A stretch of 33,941 bases of DNA from Bacillota bacterium (GTDB lineage: Bacteria; Bacillota; Clostridia; Lachnospirales; Anaerotignaceae). Shown here piece after piece: positions 21,630-30,812 of the stretch. The stretch lies in NCBI GenBank assembly GCA_022791155.1, contig JAAVYN010000021.1:1-33941 (forward strand). Direction: 5' to 3'. A program made the position numbers and the translations under genes. Position 1 is the stretch's first letter; the number at the start of each line of letters is the position of its first letter. The notes under the pieces were generated by a model. That model saw nothing but the letters and a program-made list of their open reading frames with translations, did no database searches and had not been told where the DNA came from.

Positions 21630-22724
21630 TCACTCCATTGTATATTCAGCGTTTTTGGGGAAAACGCATATCCATGTTTTTCCGGCGTTCAGTTTCAGCT
21701 CGTTCCCTTTTTCATCAAACCATTTTGTTGGAGAGTCATAGCTCTTTTTCTCCCATGTGATGTCTCTTGCTTTGCCGTTTGTGACAAATGTGCCTGTTCC
21801 GCTTCCAACAATTTCAACCTCGCGCCTTCCCGCGTTGTCGCCTGGTATGATCCACATGTCCGCCTTTTGTATGATTATGTTTTTGACTTTGAGCTGGTTG
21901 CCTGTGGCGTCGTCAATTTGGGGCTGGCCGCTTTGGATCCTTCCATAAAGCCGTGTGTTTTCGTCATACACAAATTCACTCACTTGATAAGATGAATAGG
22001 GAAGCTTGACATTGCGCGCTTCGGCGGCGCTGCCTGTCAGCTCTGTTTCCAGTTCATAGAATGAAAACATGGGCGAATATTCGCTTGAAAAGTTTTGGGA
22101 AAAATTTTTGTCCCCGGCTTCTTTTTTGAGGCTTTCGGCATCTGTATATGAGCTGTGTTCATACATGCCCGGCGTGTTGAGCCGCGTTTGATCGCGCCAA
22201 AAAGCGCCGCTTGTCATGCCGTCAATGTTGTTCAAACCTCGGTTTCTGACAGCGGCATAGCCCGTTTCACTTCCGCCGTGGTGAACAAATATGGCGTTGT
22301 TGTCCAGTGCGAAATATGTAAAATAGTCGCGGGCGCTTCTCACAGGGCCAATTTTTTCGGCATCAAAATTTTGAAAAATTGCAACAATTCTTGTGATTTC
22401 ACCCTCAGCCAAAACTTCATAATATAAATCGGCCTGTTCTATTCCGCTTTGAGGAAGCGCCTTGTGCAGATTGTTTATCACAACGGCATATGGCCTCAGC
22501 TTGGAAGTTTCGGCCTCGACATATTCTCCTGTCAGCACGCTTTTTTCCATTCCCTCATGTGGATCTTTTTCTTCTTTTTTTTCAATTTCTTCTTTCTTTT
22601 CTTCTTTGTTTTCGTTTTGCACGTTTGTCTGGCTGGTGTCGGGGGTGTTTTCAGCCTCCTTCTTTTTGCAGCCTGAAAGCGAAGCAACAGCAAAACAAAC
22701 CAAAACAATGAACAATCTTTTCAT
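21630..22724 (-). CDS. DUF3048 (YerB-type) lipoprotein
   Basis: A 364-aa putative lipoprotein. The signal peptide ends in the lipobox LSGC near residue 19. A low-complexity Lys/Glu linker covers roughly residues 20-60. The DUF3048 core then shows RPYAVVINNLHKALPQSGIE and EKIGPVRSARDYF, with a C-terminal part ending in a conserved Trp-rich region. It is anchored outside the membrane; the function of YerB-like proteins is not established. GAGGTGAG precedes ATG. It sits 4 bp before cdd and 16 bp after ybeY, an unusual place, where dgkA is expected. Confidence 0.88.
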   Translation of the reverse strand: MKRLFIVLVCFAVASLSGCKKKEAENTPDTSQTNVQNENKEEKKEEIEKKEEKDPHEGMEKSVLTGEYVEAETSKLRPYAVVINNLHKALPQSGIEQADLYYEVLAEGEITRIVAIFQNFDAEKIGPVRSARDYFTYFALDNNAIFVHHGGSETGYAAVRNRGLNNIDGMTSGAFWRDQTRLNTPGMYEHSSYTDAESLKKEAGDKNFSQNFSSEYSPMFSFYELETELTGSAAEARNVKLPYSSYQVSEFVYDENTRLYGRIQSGQPQIDDATGNQLKVKNIIIQKADMWIIPGDNAGRREVEIVGSGTGTFVTNGKARDITWEKKSYDSPTKWFDEKGNELKLNAGKTWICVFPKNAEYTME

Positions 22725-22740
22725 GGCTCACCTCATAAAT

Positions 22741-23214
22741 TCATCTGCCAATTCCCAACATGTCAAGTATTTCTTCCTGCTTGGAAAACATGATTTTTTC
22801 TTCCTCAGCCGTTTCATGGTCATAACCCAAAAGATGAAGCATGCTGTGCGCTGTCAGAAACGACAGCTCGCGCGTGAGGCTGTGGCCATATTCCTGTGCT
22901 TGCTCCTCGGCTCTTTTGAGATATATTATAATGTCTCCCAAAATCACTTCGCCGTTCTCGTTTTTGGCGGCGCATTCTTCATCACCAGTGCCAAATGAAA
23001 TTTGGGGGAAGCTCAAAACATCCGTTTCATTGTCAATGCCTCGATAGCGCCTGTTTATGTCTCTCATTTCGCCGCCCTCCACAAGAGACAAACTTATTTC
23101 GCATTCGTTTTCATATTTCTCAAACTCAAGGCATTGGGCCGCTGTTTTTTGAAAAAGTTCTTCAAACTCCGGTTTCAATTCTGTTTTGGTTCTGTTGTCA
23201 ATGAGCAGTGTCAT
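22741..23214 (-). CDS. ybeY: endoribonuclease YbeY
   Basis: A 157-aa zinc-dependent RNase for 16S rRNA 3'-end maturation and ribosome quality control. The metal motif H-x3-H-x5-H is in HSMLHLLGYDHE. DINRRYRGIDNETDVLSFP is the conserved upstream block. I use the ATG at 23214 behind GGAGG; the longer frame to 23232 lies within the preceding gene. The ATG overlaps the stop of yqfF by 4 bp, giving translational coupling. Confidence 0.94.
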   Translation of the reverse strand: MTLLIDNRTKTELKPEFEELFQKTAAQCLEFEKYENECEISLSLVEGGEMRDINRRYRGIDNETDVLSFPQISFGTGDEECAAKNENGEVILGDIIIYLKRAEEQAQEYGHSLTRELSFLTAHSMLHLLGYDHETAEEEKIMFSKQEEILDMLGIGR

Positions 23215-25385
23215 TTTGAGCCTCCTTTGCATTCAAGCGCCTTTTTCTCCTGACGTTTTCTTTCTTTTTCAATTTCTTCTTCTTTTGGATATGCAACTCT
23301 TTCGTGATACATGCCGTTGAACACTTTCAAAAATGATTTTTTGATGCTTTCAAGCTCCTTGAGGTCGAGTCGGCAGTCGTTGAGCTGCCCGTCATTGAGC
23401 TTGTCCTTTATGAGCGTGTCTATGATTTTTTCAATGTCCTCGGCATTCCCGCCGGAAGAAACCTTGCTTCTCACAGCGGCCTCCACAGTGTCGGCAAGCA
23501 TCACAATTGCCGATTCTTTGAACTGCGGAATTGGCCCGGGATAGCGGAAGTCCTCCTCCTTTGTTTCGACGTTTGTTTTTTCCTTTGCCGATTTCATATA
23601 AAAATATTTGACAAGCGTTGTTCCGTGGTGCTGGCAAATCATGTCTGTCACAACATTTGGAAGTTTGTTTTTTTTGGCCATTTCAATTCCGTCAGACACA
23701 TGTTGTATAATCATTTTGGCGCTTATATATGCATCCAGGCGGTCATGTATGTTTTCGCCAAACTGGTTCTCGCTGAAATACATTGGGTTTTTCAATTTCC
23801 CTATATCGTGATAATATGCGCCAACGCGCGCAAGCCCGCCGTCACAGAATATGTCATATGCCGCTGTTTCAGCCAGGTTGGCCACAACAAGACAATGGTG
23901 ATATGTTCCAGGGGTTTCAAGCATAAGCCTTTTTATGAGTTCGTTGTTGGGGTTTGCAAGCTCAAGGAGCCTATATTTTGTGTTGACACCAAACACGCCT
24001 TCCCAAATTGGCATGCTCCCTATGACTGCCACAACTGTGAAAAACCCAATGGCCCCGGCCCACAGCCCCTCTTTCATGAAATCGGGCCCAAATTCTTTGT
24101 GGAAAAAAAGCCCAACGGCGATGTATGAAGCCATTTGAACGGCCCCAAGAGCGGCGGCAACAATGAGAATTCTTGAGCGCTTGCTTGTGTATTGTATTAT
24201 AAGCGCGCCAAGGCTTCCGGCCAAAAGACAATATATGAGGAAATCGGTTCCGCCGTTATATATGAACAGCGCCGGAAGTGAAGCGAATATGTTCAGTATG
24301 ACGGCTGTTTTGGGCCTTGACATGAGCGAAACAAGCATTGCAAAAAGCGCAACAGGAATGAAATAGAAGTTGCTTAAATCGGCCATTATGCGTATGACAG
24401 CCACTGAAAGCATATAGATGGTGAATATTATCACAGTTTCTTTTCTGTTTGAAAGAAGTTTTTGCTGCTGTGTTGACATATAAAAATATACAGTTATGAA
24501 GCCTATGAACACAATGCCTATGCTGCCAACAAAGGGGATCATGCTGCCTGTGTAGCTTTTGTTGATGAGCCCAAGCTCGGTCAAGATTGAAAAAGCTTCT
24601 TCTGTCACAATTTCGCCCTCGTCAACAATTTTTTGGTTTTTGCGGACAATGACCGGTTGAACCTCGTCATATTTTTTTGTGCGGGCATCTTCCATTGCTT
24701 CTTCGTCAATGACAAGATTTGGCTTCAAAACAGCGTGGCATATGTCTTTGCCAAACTCTTTCAGGCTTTCCTGCCAAAGCGCTTCGTCAATTATGGCGTC
24801 GGACTGTTCTTCTGTTTTTTCAATTGTTTCTTCTGTGATTTTTTGATCAAAGCCATATGAAACGGCTTTTTTGACGTCGTTTTTGAACTGCTCGCGGCCG
24901 GCTTGTGTGAGCTCAAAATAGTCCTTTGCGGTTTCGGCATTCACTGCAATGGGAATGTTGAGCGCAAATTCAAGGTTGAAATCTATATATTCATTGGCAT
25001 TTGGCGCTGTTTCGGCAGCGTTTTCGAGGGCATGTTTTTCGGCCGCCTCTTTGGCCTTTGCAAAAGCATTGTCAAGGGCGCTGTCAAGAGAGGTGAAAAA
25101 TGTGTCAATTTCAGCCATTGCCGCTTCCTCAACAGCAGCGTCAAGTTTGTATAGATCGCCCACTTCCTCAACGGCTTTTTCACGAAGTTTCAATGTTGCC
25201 ACAGTGTTTTCAATGTCTCTTGTGGCGATATATCTTTTCCCGGCGATGTCGCCAACTTCAAGAATTTCTGCGTCTGATATATATGAACCTGTTATTATGG
25301 CAATCACTGTCAAGGCAAACGCTGTCAAAAGCATCAGTGGATACATGAGTGAGCCGTGGTTCAGTTTTTTTATAAATTTTTTCAA
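23211..25385 (-). CDS. pgpH: 7TM-HD phosphodiesterase (YqfF/PgpH type)
   Basis: About 724 aa. It has an N-terminal membrane segment, a large extracellular 7TMR-HDED domain, then a block of seven membrane helices (about residues 285-480) and a cytoplasmic HD domain. The HD domain has HHCLVVANLAE followed by YYHDIGK. Members degrade cyclic di-AMP. The longest frame begins at 25472 but its first 29 residues overlap phoH by 83 bp. TTG at 25385 with GGAAGTG 6 nt upstream starts right behind the phoH stop and is preferred. Confidence 0.92.
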   Translation of the reverse strand: MKKFIKKLNHGSLMYPLMLLTAFALTVIAIITGSYISDAEILEVGDIAGKRYIATRDIENTVATLKLREKAVEEVGDLYKLDAAVEEAAMAEIDTFFTSLDSALDNAFAKAKEAAEKHALENAAETAPNANEYIDFNLEFALNIPIAVNAETAKDYFELTQAGREQFKNDVKKAVSYGFDQKITEETIEKTEEQSDAIIDEALWQESLKEFGKDICHAVLKPNLVIDEEAMEDARTKKYDEVQPVIVRKNQKIVDEGEIVTEEAFSILTELGLINKSYTGSMIPFVGSIGIVFIGFITVYFYMSTQQQKLLSNRKETVIIFTIYMLSVAVIRIMADLSNFYFIPVALFAMLVSLMSRPKTAVILNIFASLPALFIYNGGTDFLIYCLLAGSLGALIIQYTSKRSRILIVAAALGAVQMASYIAVGLFFHKEFGPDFMKEGLWAGAIGFFTVVAVIGSMPIWEGVFGVNTKYRLLELANPNNELIKRLMLETPGTYHHCLVVANLAETAAYDIFCDGGLARVGAYYHDIGKLKNPMYFSENQFGENIHDRLDAYISAKMIIQHVSDGIEMAKKNKLPNVVTDMICQHHGTTLVKYFYMKSAKEKTNVETKEEDFRYPGPIPQFKESAIVMLADTVEAAVRSKVSSGGNAEDIEKIIDTLIKDKLNDGQLNDCRLDLKELESIKKSFLKVFNGMYHERVAYPKEEEIEKERKRQEKKALECKGGSK

Positions 25386-25389
25386 ATTA

Positions 25390-26406
25390 TCACTTCCGTT
25401 TTCCTCTGATAAAAACTTTGCGCGCCACTTTGCTTTCCTTCCTTTTTTCTTTGCGCAATTCAGCCTTTTCATATGCCGCGATTATTTTTTGCACAAGGGG
25501 GTGACGCACAACGTCTTTGTTTGTGAGTGTGATCATTGATATTCCTTCAATGTTGTTCAATATTTTTGTGGCTTCAAAAAGCCCGCTTTTTTTGCCTTCG
25601 GCCAAATCTATTTGAGTTATGTCGCCTGTGACAACTGCTTTTGAGCCATAGCCAATTCGCGTCAGGAACATTTTCATTTGTTCTGGCGTTGTGTTTTGGG
25701 CTTCATCAAGCACAATGAATGCGTTGTCAAGCGTGCGCCCCCTCATATATGCCAAAGGCGCAACTTCGATGAGGCCCTTTTCCATGTTTGATTGAAATTT
25801 TTCGGCGCCCATGATCTCATAGAGCGCGTCATAGAGCGGCCTCAAATATGGATCAACTTTCTGCTGAAGATCCCCGGGCAAAAAGCCCAGTTTTTCACCG
25901 GCCTCAATGGCGGGGCGGGTGAGTATTATGCGCCCAACGTCATTGTTTTTGAACGCTGTTATCGCCATGGCCATGGCAAGATATGTTTTCCCGGTTCCGG
26001 CCGGGCCAATGCCAAAAACGATTGTGTTGTTTCTGATCATATCGACATATGTTTTTTGCCCCAGTGTTTTTGGCTTGACGGGCTTGCCTGAAGTTGTGAG
26101 GCAAATGACGTCGTCATATATCCTCCCAACAGAGTTTATGCTTCCCTCTGATGACATGTCAATGAGATATTGCAGGTTTTGTTCTGTCACGTTTCCGTTT
26201 TTGGCTGCTGTTTCAATGAGCCCGTTCATAACTTTCAATGCTTTTTCAGTGTTTTTTGGGCTTCCAGAAATTTTGACAGCGTCGCCCCTGTTGACAACGT
26301 TCACGCCAAAAGCCTTTTCAATTTTTTTGATGTTGACGTCATATTGGCCAAAGACAATTGGAATGATGCTGTTGTCAATTGCCACTGTTTTCTCCGTTTG
26401 TTCCAT
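25390..26406 (-). CDS. phoH: PhoH family ATPase (PhoH/YbeZ)
   Basis: A 338-aa PhoH-like P-loop ATPase, thought to act as an RNA helicase-like partner of YbeY in rRNA processing. A KH-like N-terminal part ends near residue 80. Walker A is GPAGTGKTYLA and Walker B is FIVLDEAQN. The sequence MRGRTLDNA before it is conserved. ATG 26406 lies within the end of yqfD, and the GTG at 26385 behind GGAG is an alternative start. The C-terminus is strongly basic (KRKESKVARK). It is positioned between yqfD and yqfF, the standard Clostridia order. Confidence 0.93.
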   Translation of the reverse strand: MEQTEKTVAIDNSIIPIVFGQYDVNIKKIEKAFGVNVVNRGDAVKISGSPKNTEKALKVMNGLIETAAKNGNVTEQNLQYLIDMSSEGSINSVGRIYDDVICLTTSGKPVKPKTLGQKTYVDMIRNNTIVFGIGPAGTGKTYLAMAMAITAFKNNDVGRIILTRPAIEAGEKLGFLPGDLQQKVDPYLRPLYDALYEIMGAEKFQSNMEKGLIEVAPLAYMRGRTLDNAFIVLDEAQNTTPEQMKMFLTRIGYGSKAVVTGDITQIDLAEGKKSGLFEATKILNNIEGISMITLTNKDVVRHPLVQKIIAAYEKAELRKEKRKESKVARKVFIRGKRK

Positions 26407-27616
26407 TTGAAATGTCTTCACTCCCCAAGTTTTCCAAAGGCGATTCAACTCCAATCAGCTCTGAAACTGTGAGCTTGATGACAGCTTTCAGTTTTCCTTC
26501 TGAGCTGATGAAGTCAACGTCATCTTTTTGTATAATTCCGCCGTTGAATATAATTTCTTCTTTAACCTTGTTTATTTCCTCAAAAATCATGTTTTTAGCT
26601 TCGTCTTCCGTTCTTTCCAATTCCTCCTCATAAAATTCGGTATATTCCACTGTTTCTATTTTCAAAGGCACCACATAGTCGCCTATTTTGAACTCCTTTG
26701 TTTTTTTGTCTGTTGCTTCAAATTTTTCCAAATCAATTTTTGTTTTGATTCCGTCTATTATATAATCTCCGGCCACAATGCAGCTGTTTTTCTTTTTGTT
26801 TGACGTGTATGTTTTTTTTGTGAATGTCAAGGGGATTTCGCGCTCAAACTCAAAAATGCTTCTTCCATATATCTCCGCACTGCTTCTGACAAATTTTTCG
26901 CCAACTTCCAGTTCGCCGTCTTTCATGACAAGTTTTCCTGTGACAAGAATGTCGCCTTTTTCAACAACGTCGCCTGCTTTGACCATTGCAGTGCCCGATG
27001 AAACAGAAATGCTTTCGATGACACAGTTTTTGGCGGCGGTGATGTTGCTTGGCGATTCTCTGTCTTCAATTGCTGTTTCCGGAATTCGCTCAACAACGGT
27101 GACTGTGGCCTTTGTGCCCTCGGTTGTGATTGCAACCCACGAAACTTCTTCAAAATTTATGAGTATTTTTTTTGTTATTTCTTCTATGTTGGCTTTGCTT
27201 TTGAGCCGGCCCGGACAAAGCCCCTCTTCGGCACAAAACATGAGTATGCTGTCTTTGGATATGCGGTCATTCCCCTTGACCTCAACAGTCCATATGAAAG
27301 AGGACATTATGTATAAAAGCCCTATGAATATGATTGCGCCCGCGCTGTAGACCTTTCGCCGCCGGCTTTTGTCCATTATGAATGGCAGGCCCCTTTTTTC
27401 TAATATTTTATAGCGGCAGCGTGTTTTTTTTGAGCATTCACGAAGGTTTTTGAAGCCCTCAAGGCTCACACTCATTATAACCGCTGTTCCGTCATGGCGC
27501 AAATCCCATATATACACGCCGCGAAGCGCGGCCAAATTGACAAATCTTTCCACGGAAAAACCTGACACTCTTATAATAACATATCCCCTTAAATAATTCC
27601 ACAACGTTAGAAACAT
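26375..27616 (-). CDS. yqfD: sporulation protein YqfD
   Basis: A 413-aa protein with one membrane helix near residues 88-107 (YSAGAIIFIGLLYIMSSF) and a large C-terminal region outside. YqfD is needed for sporulation in Bacillus (stage IV group) and is typically under SigE control. The start MFLTLWNYLRGYV is typical. It is encoded 13 bp downstream of yqfC. Its 3' end overlaps the phoH start by about 30 bp. Its presence marks an endospore-forming lineage. Confidence 0.92.
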   Translation of the reverse strand: MFLTLWNYLRGYVIIRVSGFSVERFVNLAALRGVYIWDLRHDGTAVIMSVSLEGFKNLRECSKKTRCRYKILEKRGLPFIMDKSRRRKVYSAGAIIFIGLLYIMSSFIWTVEVKGNDRISKDSILMFCAEEGLCPGRLKSKANIEEITKKILINFEEVSWVAITTEGTKATVTVVERIPETAIEDRESPSNITAAKNCVIESISVSSGTAMVKAGDVVEKGDILVTGKLVMKDGELEVGEKFVRSSAEIYGRSIFEFEREIPLTFTKKTYTSNKKKNSCIVAGDYIIDGIKTKIDLEKFEATDKKTKEFKIGDYVVPLKIETVEYTEFYEEELERTEDEAKNMIFEEINKVKEEIIFNGGIIQKDDVDFISSEGKLKAVIKLTVSELIGVESPLENLGSEDISNGTNGENSGN

Positions 27617-27629
27617 ATTATTCCTCCCG

Positions 27630-27899
27630 TCAATTTATATATTCAATAGATGTGAATGTTCCCATGAGTGTTATGCTTTCAGGGAGTATGCTTTTCAAAA
27701 AAAGGCCGCGCCCCTCAATTTTGACAACACCAATTCCTGTGCTTATGCGCACTGTTTCATCGCCATATTCAATTATTCCCTTATAATTTTCAATGAACAG
27801 TTCTTCACGCCCCAATATTGTCATGAGCGGAAGGTTCAAAACGGTTTCTTTTGGAAGCTCCATGGCCTCGGCAAAAGTTCTTTTAATGCTTCTTTTCAA
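27630..27899 (-). CDS. yqfC: sporulation protein YqfC
   Basis: An 89-aa protein of the YqfC/YabP-like family; LPKETVLNLPLMTILG and VKIEGRGLFLKSI are typical of it. The start is TTG at 27899 behind GAGGGGG. It is the first gene of the operon; homologues are expressed in the mother cell during sporulation. Upstream (minus strand) CATATTAT near 27976-27969 resembles a SigE -10 box (CATACAAT), but a matching -35 was not clear. Confidence 0.9.
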   Translation of the reverse strand: MKRSIKRTFAEAMELPKETVLNLPLMTILGREELFIENYKGIIEYGDETVRISTGIGVVKIEGRGLFLKSILPESITLMGTFTSIEYIN

Positions 27900-28080
27900 A
27901 AAAATTCCCCCTCAAAAAGCGGAAGTGATGGTTTGATGTGTTCCTTTTTCCAAAAAAAGACACTACTTTTATAATATGCTGCCATAAAAACATAAATTAC
28001 AAACCGCGGTTTTCAAAGAATTGATTTTTCAGAGAAATATAAGATTTGTGTCATATTTTGTTGCGTTTCGCAACATGCGA

Positions 28081-28109
28081 TTGAAGAAAGGCACGATTTG
28101 TATTATATT
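28081..28109 (+). promoter_or_regulatory. promoter of the lipoprotein gene
   Basis: TTGAAG (28081-28086), 17-bp spacer, TATATT (28104-28109). A perfect small palindrome GTTGCG-TTT-CGCAAC at 28060-28074 lies just upstream and may be an operator. Confidence 0.6.
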
Positions 28110-28146
28110 AAATCCACACTATAAAACATAAAAAAGGAGCGGTGTT

Positions 28147-29208
28147 ATGAAACAGAAAGGTTTTTCAAAGTTGATTGCGGCAATTTTGGTTTTTTGTGTT
28201 TTGCTTTCTGGCTGTGGCTGCAAGCATGAATATGACAATGGAAGCGTCACAAAAGAACCAACATGTGTTGAAACAGGCGTGAAAACGTTCACTTGCAGTT
28301 TGTGCGGCGAAGCATATGACGAGGAAATTCCATTGGCAAAGCATGAATATGCTTCAGAAATCACATTGGAGCCAACATATGACGAAAAAGGCGTTTTGAC
28401 ATACACATGCAGCGCATGTGGCGATTCATACACAGAGGACATACCTGTGAAGGAAAGAACAGTTGTTGTGACAGTCACAAACAAAACAAACATTCCAAGT
28501 GACATTGAACGCGGAACTTTTTCAGACAGAAGCGAATTTGAAATTCTTGTTGAAAACACAACTGATGAAAATGTGCGCGGCGTTTCAGGAGTCTTGACAA
28601 TATCAGACCTGTTTGGTGAGGAGATAATGAAAATAAGATGTGATTTGACAGGACAAATGATGCCGGCCGGCGGGACAGTCACATTCAGCGGCATAGGAGT
28701 TGACATAAACGAGTTCATGAGCGAAGACCAAAAGTTGTATAACGAAAGCTTCAGCGACTTGAAATTTGATTACAGCGTCAACAAAATTGTATATGAAAAC
28801 AGCGATTTGAACAGCTTCACTGGCGTTGAAGTTTCAGAAAATGCCCCAGCGGTTATAACGGTGACAGACAAAGTCAGCGTTCCGGCCAATTTCTACAACG
28901 GAACATATTCGCCGCGCGTGAACTTCACATTCAATGTTGAAAACAAAACCGAAAAGGACATAAAGGGAATACAAGGCACTCTCACTGTTTTTGATCTGTT
29001 TGGCGATGAAATCATGAAAATACAAAACGACTTCACCGGAAAGACAGTCCCCGCAAATTCGGCAGTTGTGTTTGACAACCTTGGAATTGAGATCAATCAG
29101 TTCATGCCGGAACATAAGGATCTCTATAACGAGGATTTTGCGGATCTATATTTTTCATACAAAACATCGAGCATTGTTTATGAAGATGGTTCTTCTGAAA
29201 ATTTTTGA
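28147..29208 (+). CDS. lipoprotein with two cysteine-pair motifs and a duplicated domain
   Basis: A 353-aa putative lipoprotein; the lipobox LLSGC places the lipid on Cys23. Residues 25 to about 105 hold two copies of a short unit with C-x2-CG (TCSLCGEAYDEEIP and TCSACGDSYTEDIP), common in surface proteins of Clostridia. Then two homologous domains of about 110 residues follow, each with DLFG-(D/E)EIMKI in the centre and a Phe/Tyr-rich end (KIVYE, SIVYED). They look beta-rich. AAAAGGAGC precedes the ATG. It is a single gene with its own promoter and terminator. Exported, probably a surface sensor or binding protein; the exact role is unknown. Confidence 0.8.
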   Translation: MKQKGFSKLIAAILVFCVLLSGCGCKHEYDNGSVTKEPTCVETGVKTFTCSLCGEAYDEEIPLAKHEYASEITLEPTYDEKGVLTYTCSACGDSYTEDIPVKERTVVVTVTNKTNIPSDIERGTFSDRSEFEILVENTTDENVRGVSGVLTISDLFGEEIMKIRCDLTGQMMPAGGTVTFSGIGVDINEFMSEDQKLYNESFSDLKFDYSVNKIVYENSDLNSFTGVEVSENAPAVITVTDKVSVPANFYNGTYSPRVNFTFNVENKTEKDIKGIQGTLTVFDLFGDEIMKIQNDFTGKTVPANSAVVFDNLGIEINQFMPEHKDLYNEDFADLYFSYKTSSIVYEDGSSENF

Positions 29209-29246
29209 CAGTGTGCTGAATTTTGAACAATCTGTTTGAGCAAAAC

Positions 29247-29292
29247 AAAAAAGCAAGACAGCGGCCGGCGTGAAGCGGCTGTCTTGCTTTTT
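29247..29292. terminator. bidirectional terminator
   Basis: AAAAAGCAAGACAGC (ending 29262) pairs with GCTGTCTTGCTTTTT (29278-29292), a 15-bp stem with 15-nt loop. It serves the lipoprotein gene (plus) and the LRR gene (minus). Confidence 0.9.
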
Positions 29293-29317
29293 GAATTTTT
29301 TGAAGAGGCCAATTGTG

Positions 29318-30808
29318 CTAAAGCTCAAACCTTTTTGATATGGAGCCATAGTTTTTGTGTTTATAATTCAGCAAATAACCTGTGCAACGGCCACTGCGTT
29401 GGCTTGAGGCTTCAACAAAGTTTTCAATGTTTTTTTCTGATATGAAGCCCATGTCGCCCATGAAGCCCAAAGTTTCAATGTCGTCGTTTGAAATTGCTTT
29501 TTCAACAATTTCTTTTTCGTGTTTCGACAGATATTTTTCATAGGCCTCACGGCTGTCTTTTGAAAGTTTTGCTGCATATTTCAGACGGTATAGCGCCATG
29601 TTTGTTTTGCACACGTTTTTTTTCAGTTTTTTGAAAAGCCCGTCATAGGCATTCCAGTCCATTGTTTTGTCAACTTTTTTGGCAAAGCGCACAGCACATG
29701 CTTCCGGCGCAATATAGAGATAGGGCACGCGAAGCCCTTTGACAACAAGCTCAAAGGCTTCAATGCTGTTGCATTCATAAAACATGTTGAGGCTGAAATT
29801 TTCAAGGCTTTTCGGAATCACAACAGTTTTGAGATTTCCGCACATCTCAAACGAGCGTTCCTCCATTGAAACAAGCTTGCTTCCAAACTCAATTTTTTCA
29901 GTTTCACTGCAAACAGAAAAAGCGCCGCGGCCAACAGTTTTGATTGTTGGCGGCAAACAAAATTTTTTGACACGGCGGCAGCGTGAAAAAGCAAAATTGC
30001 CTATCCGCTCAACGCCATGGGGAATTTCAATGAACTCTATGCCGCGGCATTTTCCAAATGTCCAGTCTGCAATTTCTTTTATGCCCTTGTGCATTTTGAC
30101 GCTTTTCATTTCAATGCAGCCAAGAAAAACGCCCTCTTTGAGTTTTCTCAGGCTTTTTGGAAGCTCCACAGCTGTCAGTTTTTTGCATTCCCTGAACGCC
30201 CAGCTTCCAATTGTTTTGAGCCCTTCAGAAAATTCAATTTCTTCAAGGTTTCCACATGCCTCAAAGCACTGGCTTCCAATTTCCTCCACGGAAGGTGAAA
30301 AAACGGCTTTTCTCAGCTTTCCACAGACAGAAAAAGCGCTTTTGCCAATTTTTGTGATGCTGTTGTTGAAATCCACTTCACAAAGGTTTGTGCAAAATGA
30401 AAAGGCTGTGTCGCCAATTTTCTTTTTTCCGCCGCCGAAGTCAATTTCTGTCATGGCTGTGCACCATGAAAATGACTTGTCGCCAATCTCCTTCAGGCTT
30501 GAGGGAAACGCAACTTTTTTCAGCGCACTGCACCCCAAAAAGGCGCCTTCTCCAATTTTTGAAAGTCCCTCGCCAAACTCAATTTCTTCAAGCTTTTCGC
30601 ATTTCGAAAAAGCAAAGTTTTCTATGTGTTCAACACTTTGGGGAATGACGGCTTTTTTGATTTCATTGTGTTCACAAAATGCGTTCGCGCCGATCTTCAC
30701 AACTTTGACGCCGTCAAATTCCGCCGGAACAGCCATTTTTTCTTCAGAAATGCCCTCAAAGCCTGTCACGGTCAAACCGTTTTTTCCATTGCAGAATATA
30801 AAACCCAT
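29318..30808 (-). CDS. leucine-rich repeat protein (BspA/LRR_5 type)
   Basis: A 496-aa protein made mainly of about 13 LRR_5 repeats of 23 residues (pattern I-x-x-x-A-F-x-x-C-x-x-L), residues 20-320. A helical C-terminal domain ends in LLNYKHKNYGSISKRFEL, a tail I recall from clostridial LRR proteins next to MoxR/VWA genes. No signal peptide, so it is probably cytoplasmic, unlike surface BspA. AGGGATGATGA precedes ATG 30808, only 4 bp after the MoxR gene stop. It is third in a three-gene operon and could be a scaffold or target-recognition part of the MoxR-VWA machine. Confidence 0.85.
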   Translation of the reverse strand: MGFIFCNGKNGLTVTGFEGISEEKMAVPAEFDGVKVVKIGANAFCEHNEIKKAVIPQSVEHIENFAFSKCEKLEEIEFGEGLSKIGEGAFLGCSALKKVAFPSSLKEIGDKSFSWCTAMTEIDFGGGKKKIGDTAFSFCTNLCEVDFNNSITKIGKSAFSVCGKLRKAVFSPSVEEIGSQCFEACGNLEEIEFSEGLKTIGSWAFRECKKLTAVELPKSLRKLKEGVFLGCIEMKSVKMHKGIKEIADWTFGKCRGIEFIEIPHGVERIGNFAFSRCRRVKKFCLPPTIKTVGRGAFSVCSETEKIEFGSKLVSMEERSFEMCGNLKTVVIPKSLENFSLNMFYECNSIEAFELVVKGLRVPYLYIAPEACAVRFAKKVDKTMDWNAYDGLFKKLKKNVCKTNMALYRLKYAAKLSKDSREAYEKYLSKHEKEIVEKAISNDDIETLGFMGDMGFISEKNIENFVEASSQRSGRCTGYLLNYKHKNYGSISKRFEL

Positions 30809-30812
30809 TTCA

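Noticed and set aside
25386-25472. N-terminal extension of the 7TM-HD protein
   Set aside because: It overlaps the phoH C-terminus for 83 bp; TTG 25385 with GGAAGTG upstream starts just behind the phoH stop.
24949-25539. 196-codon plus-strand Ser/Ala-rich frame
   Set aside because: Antisense shadow of the pgpH and phoH genes without a start signal.
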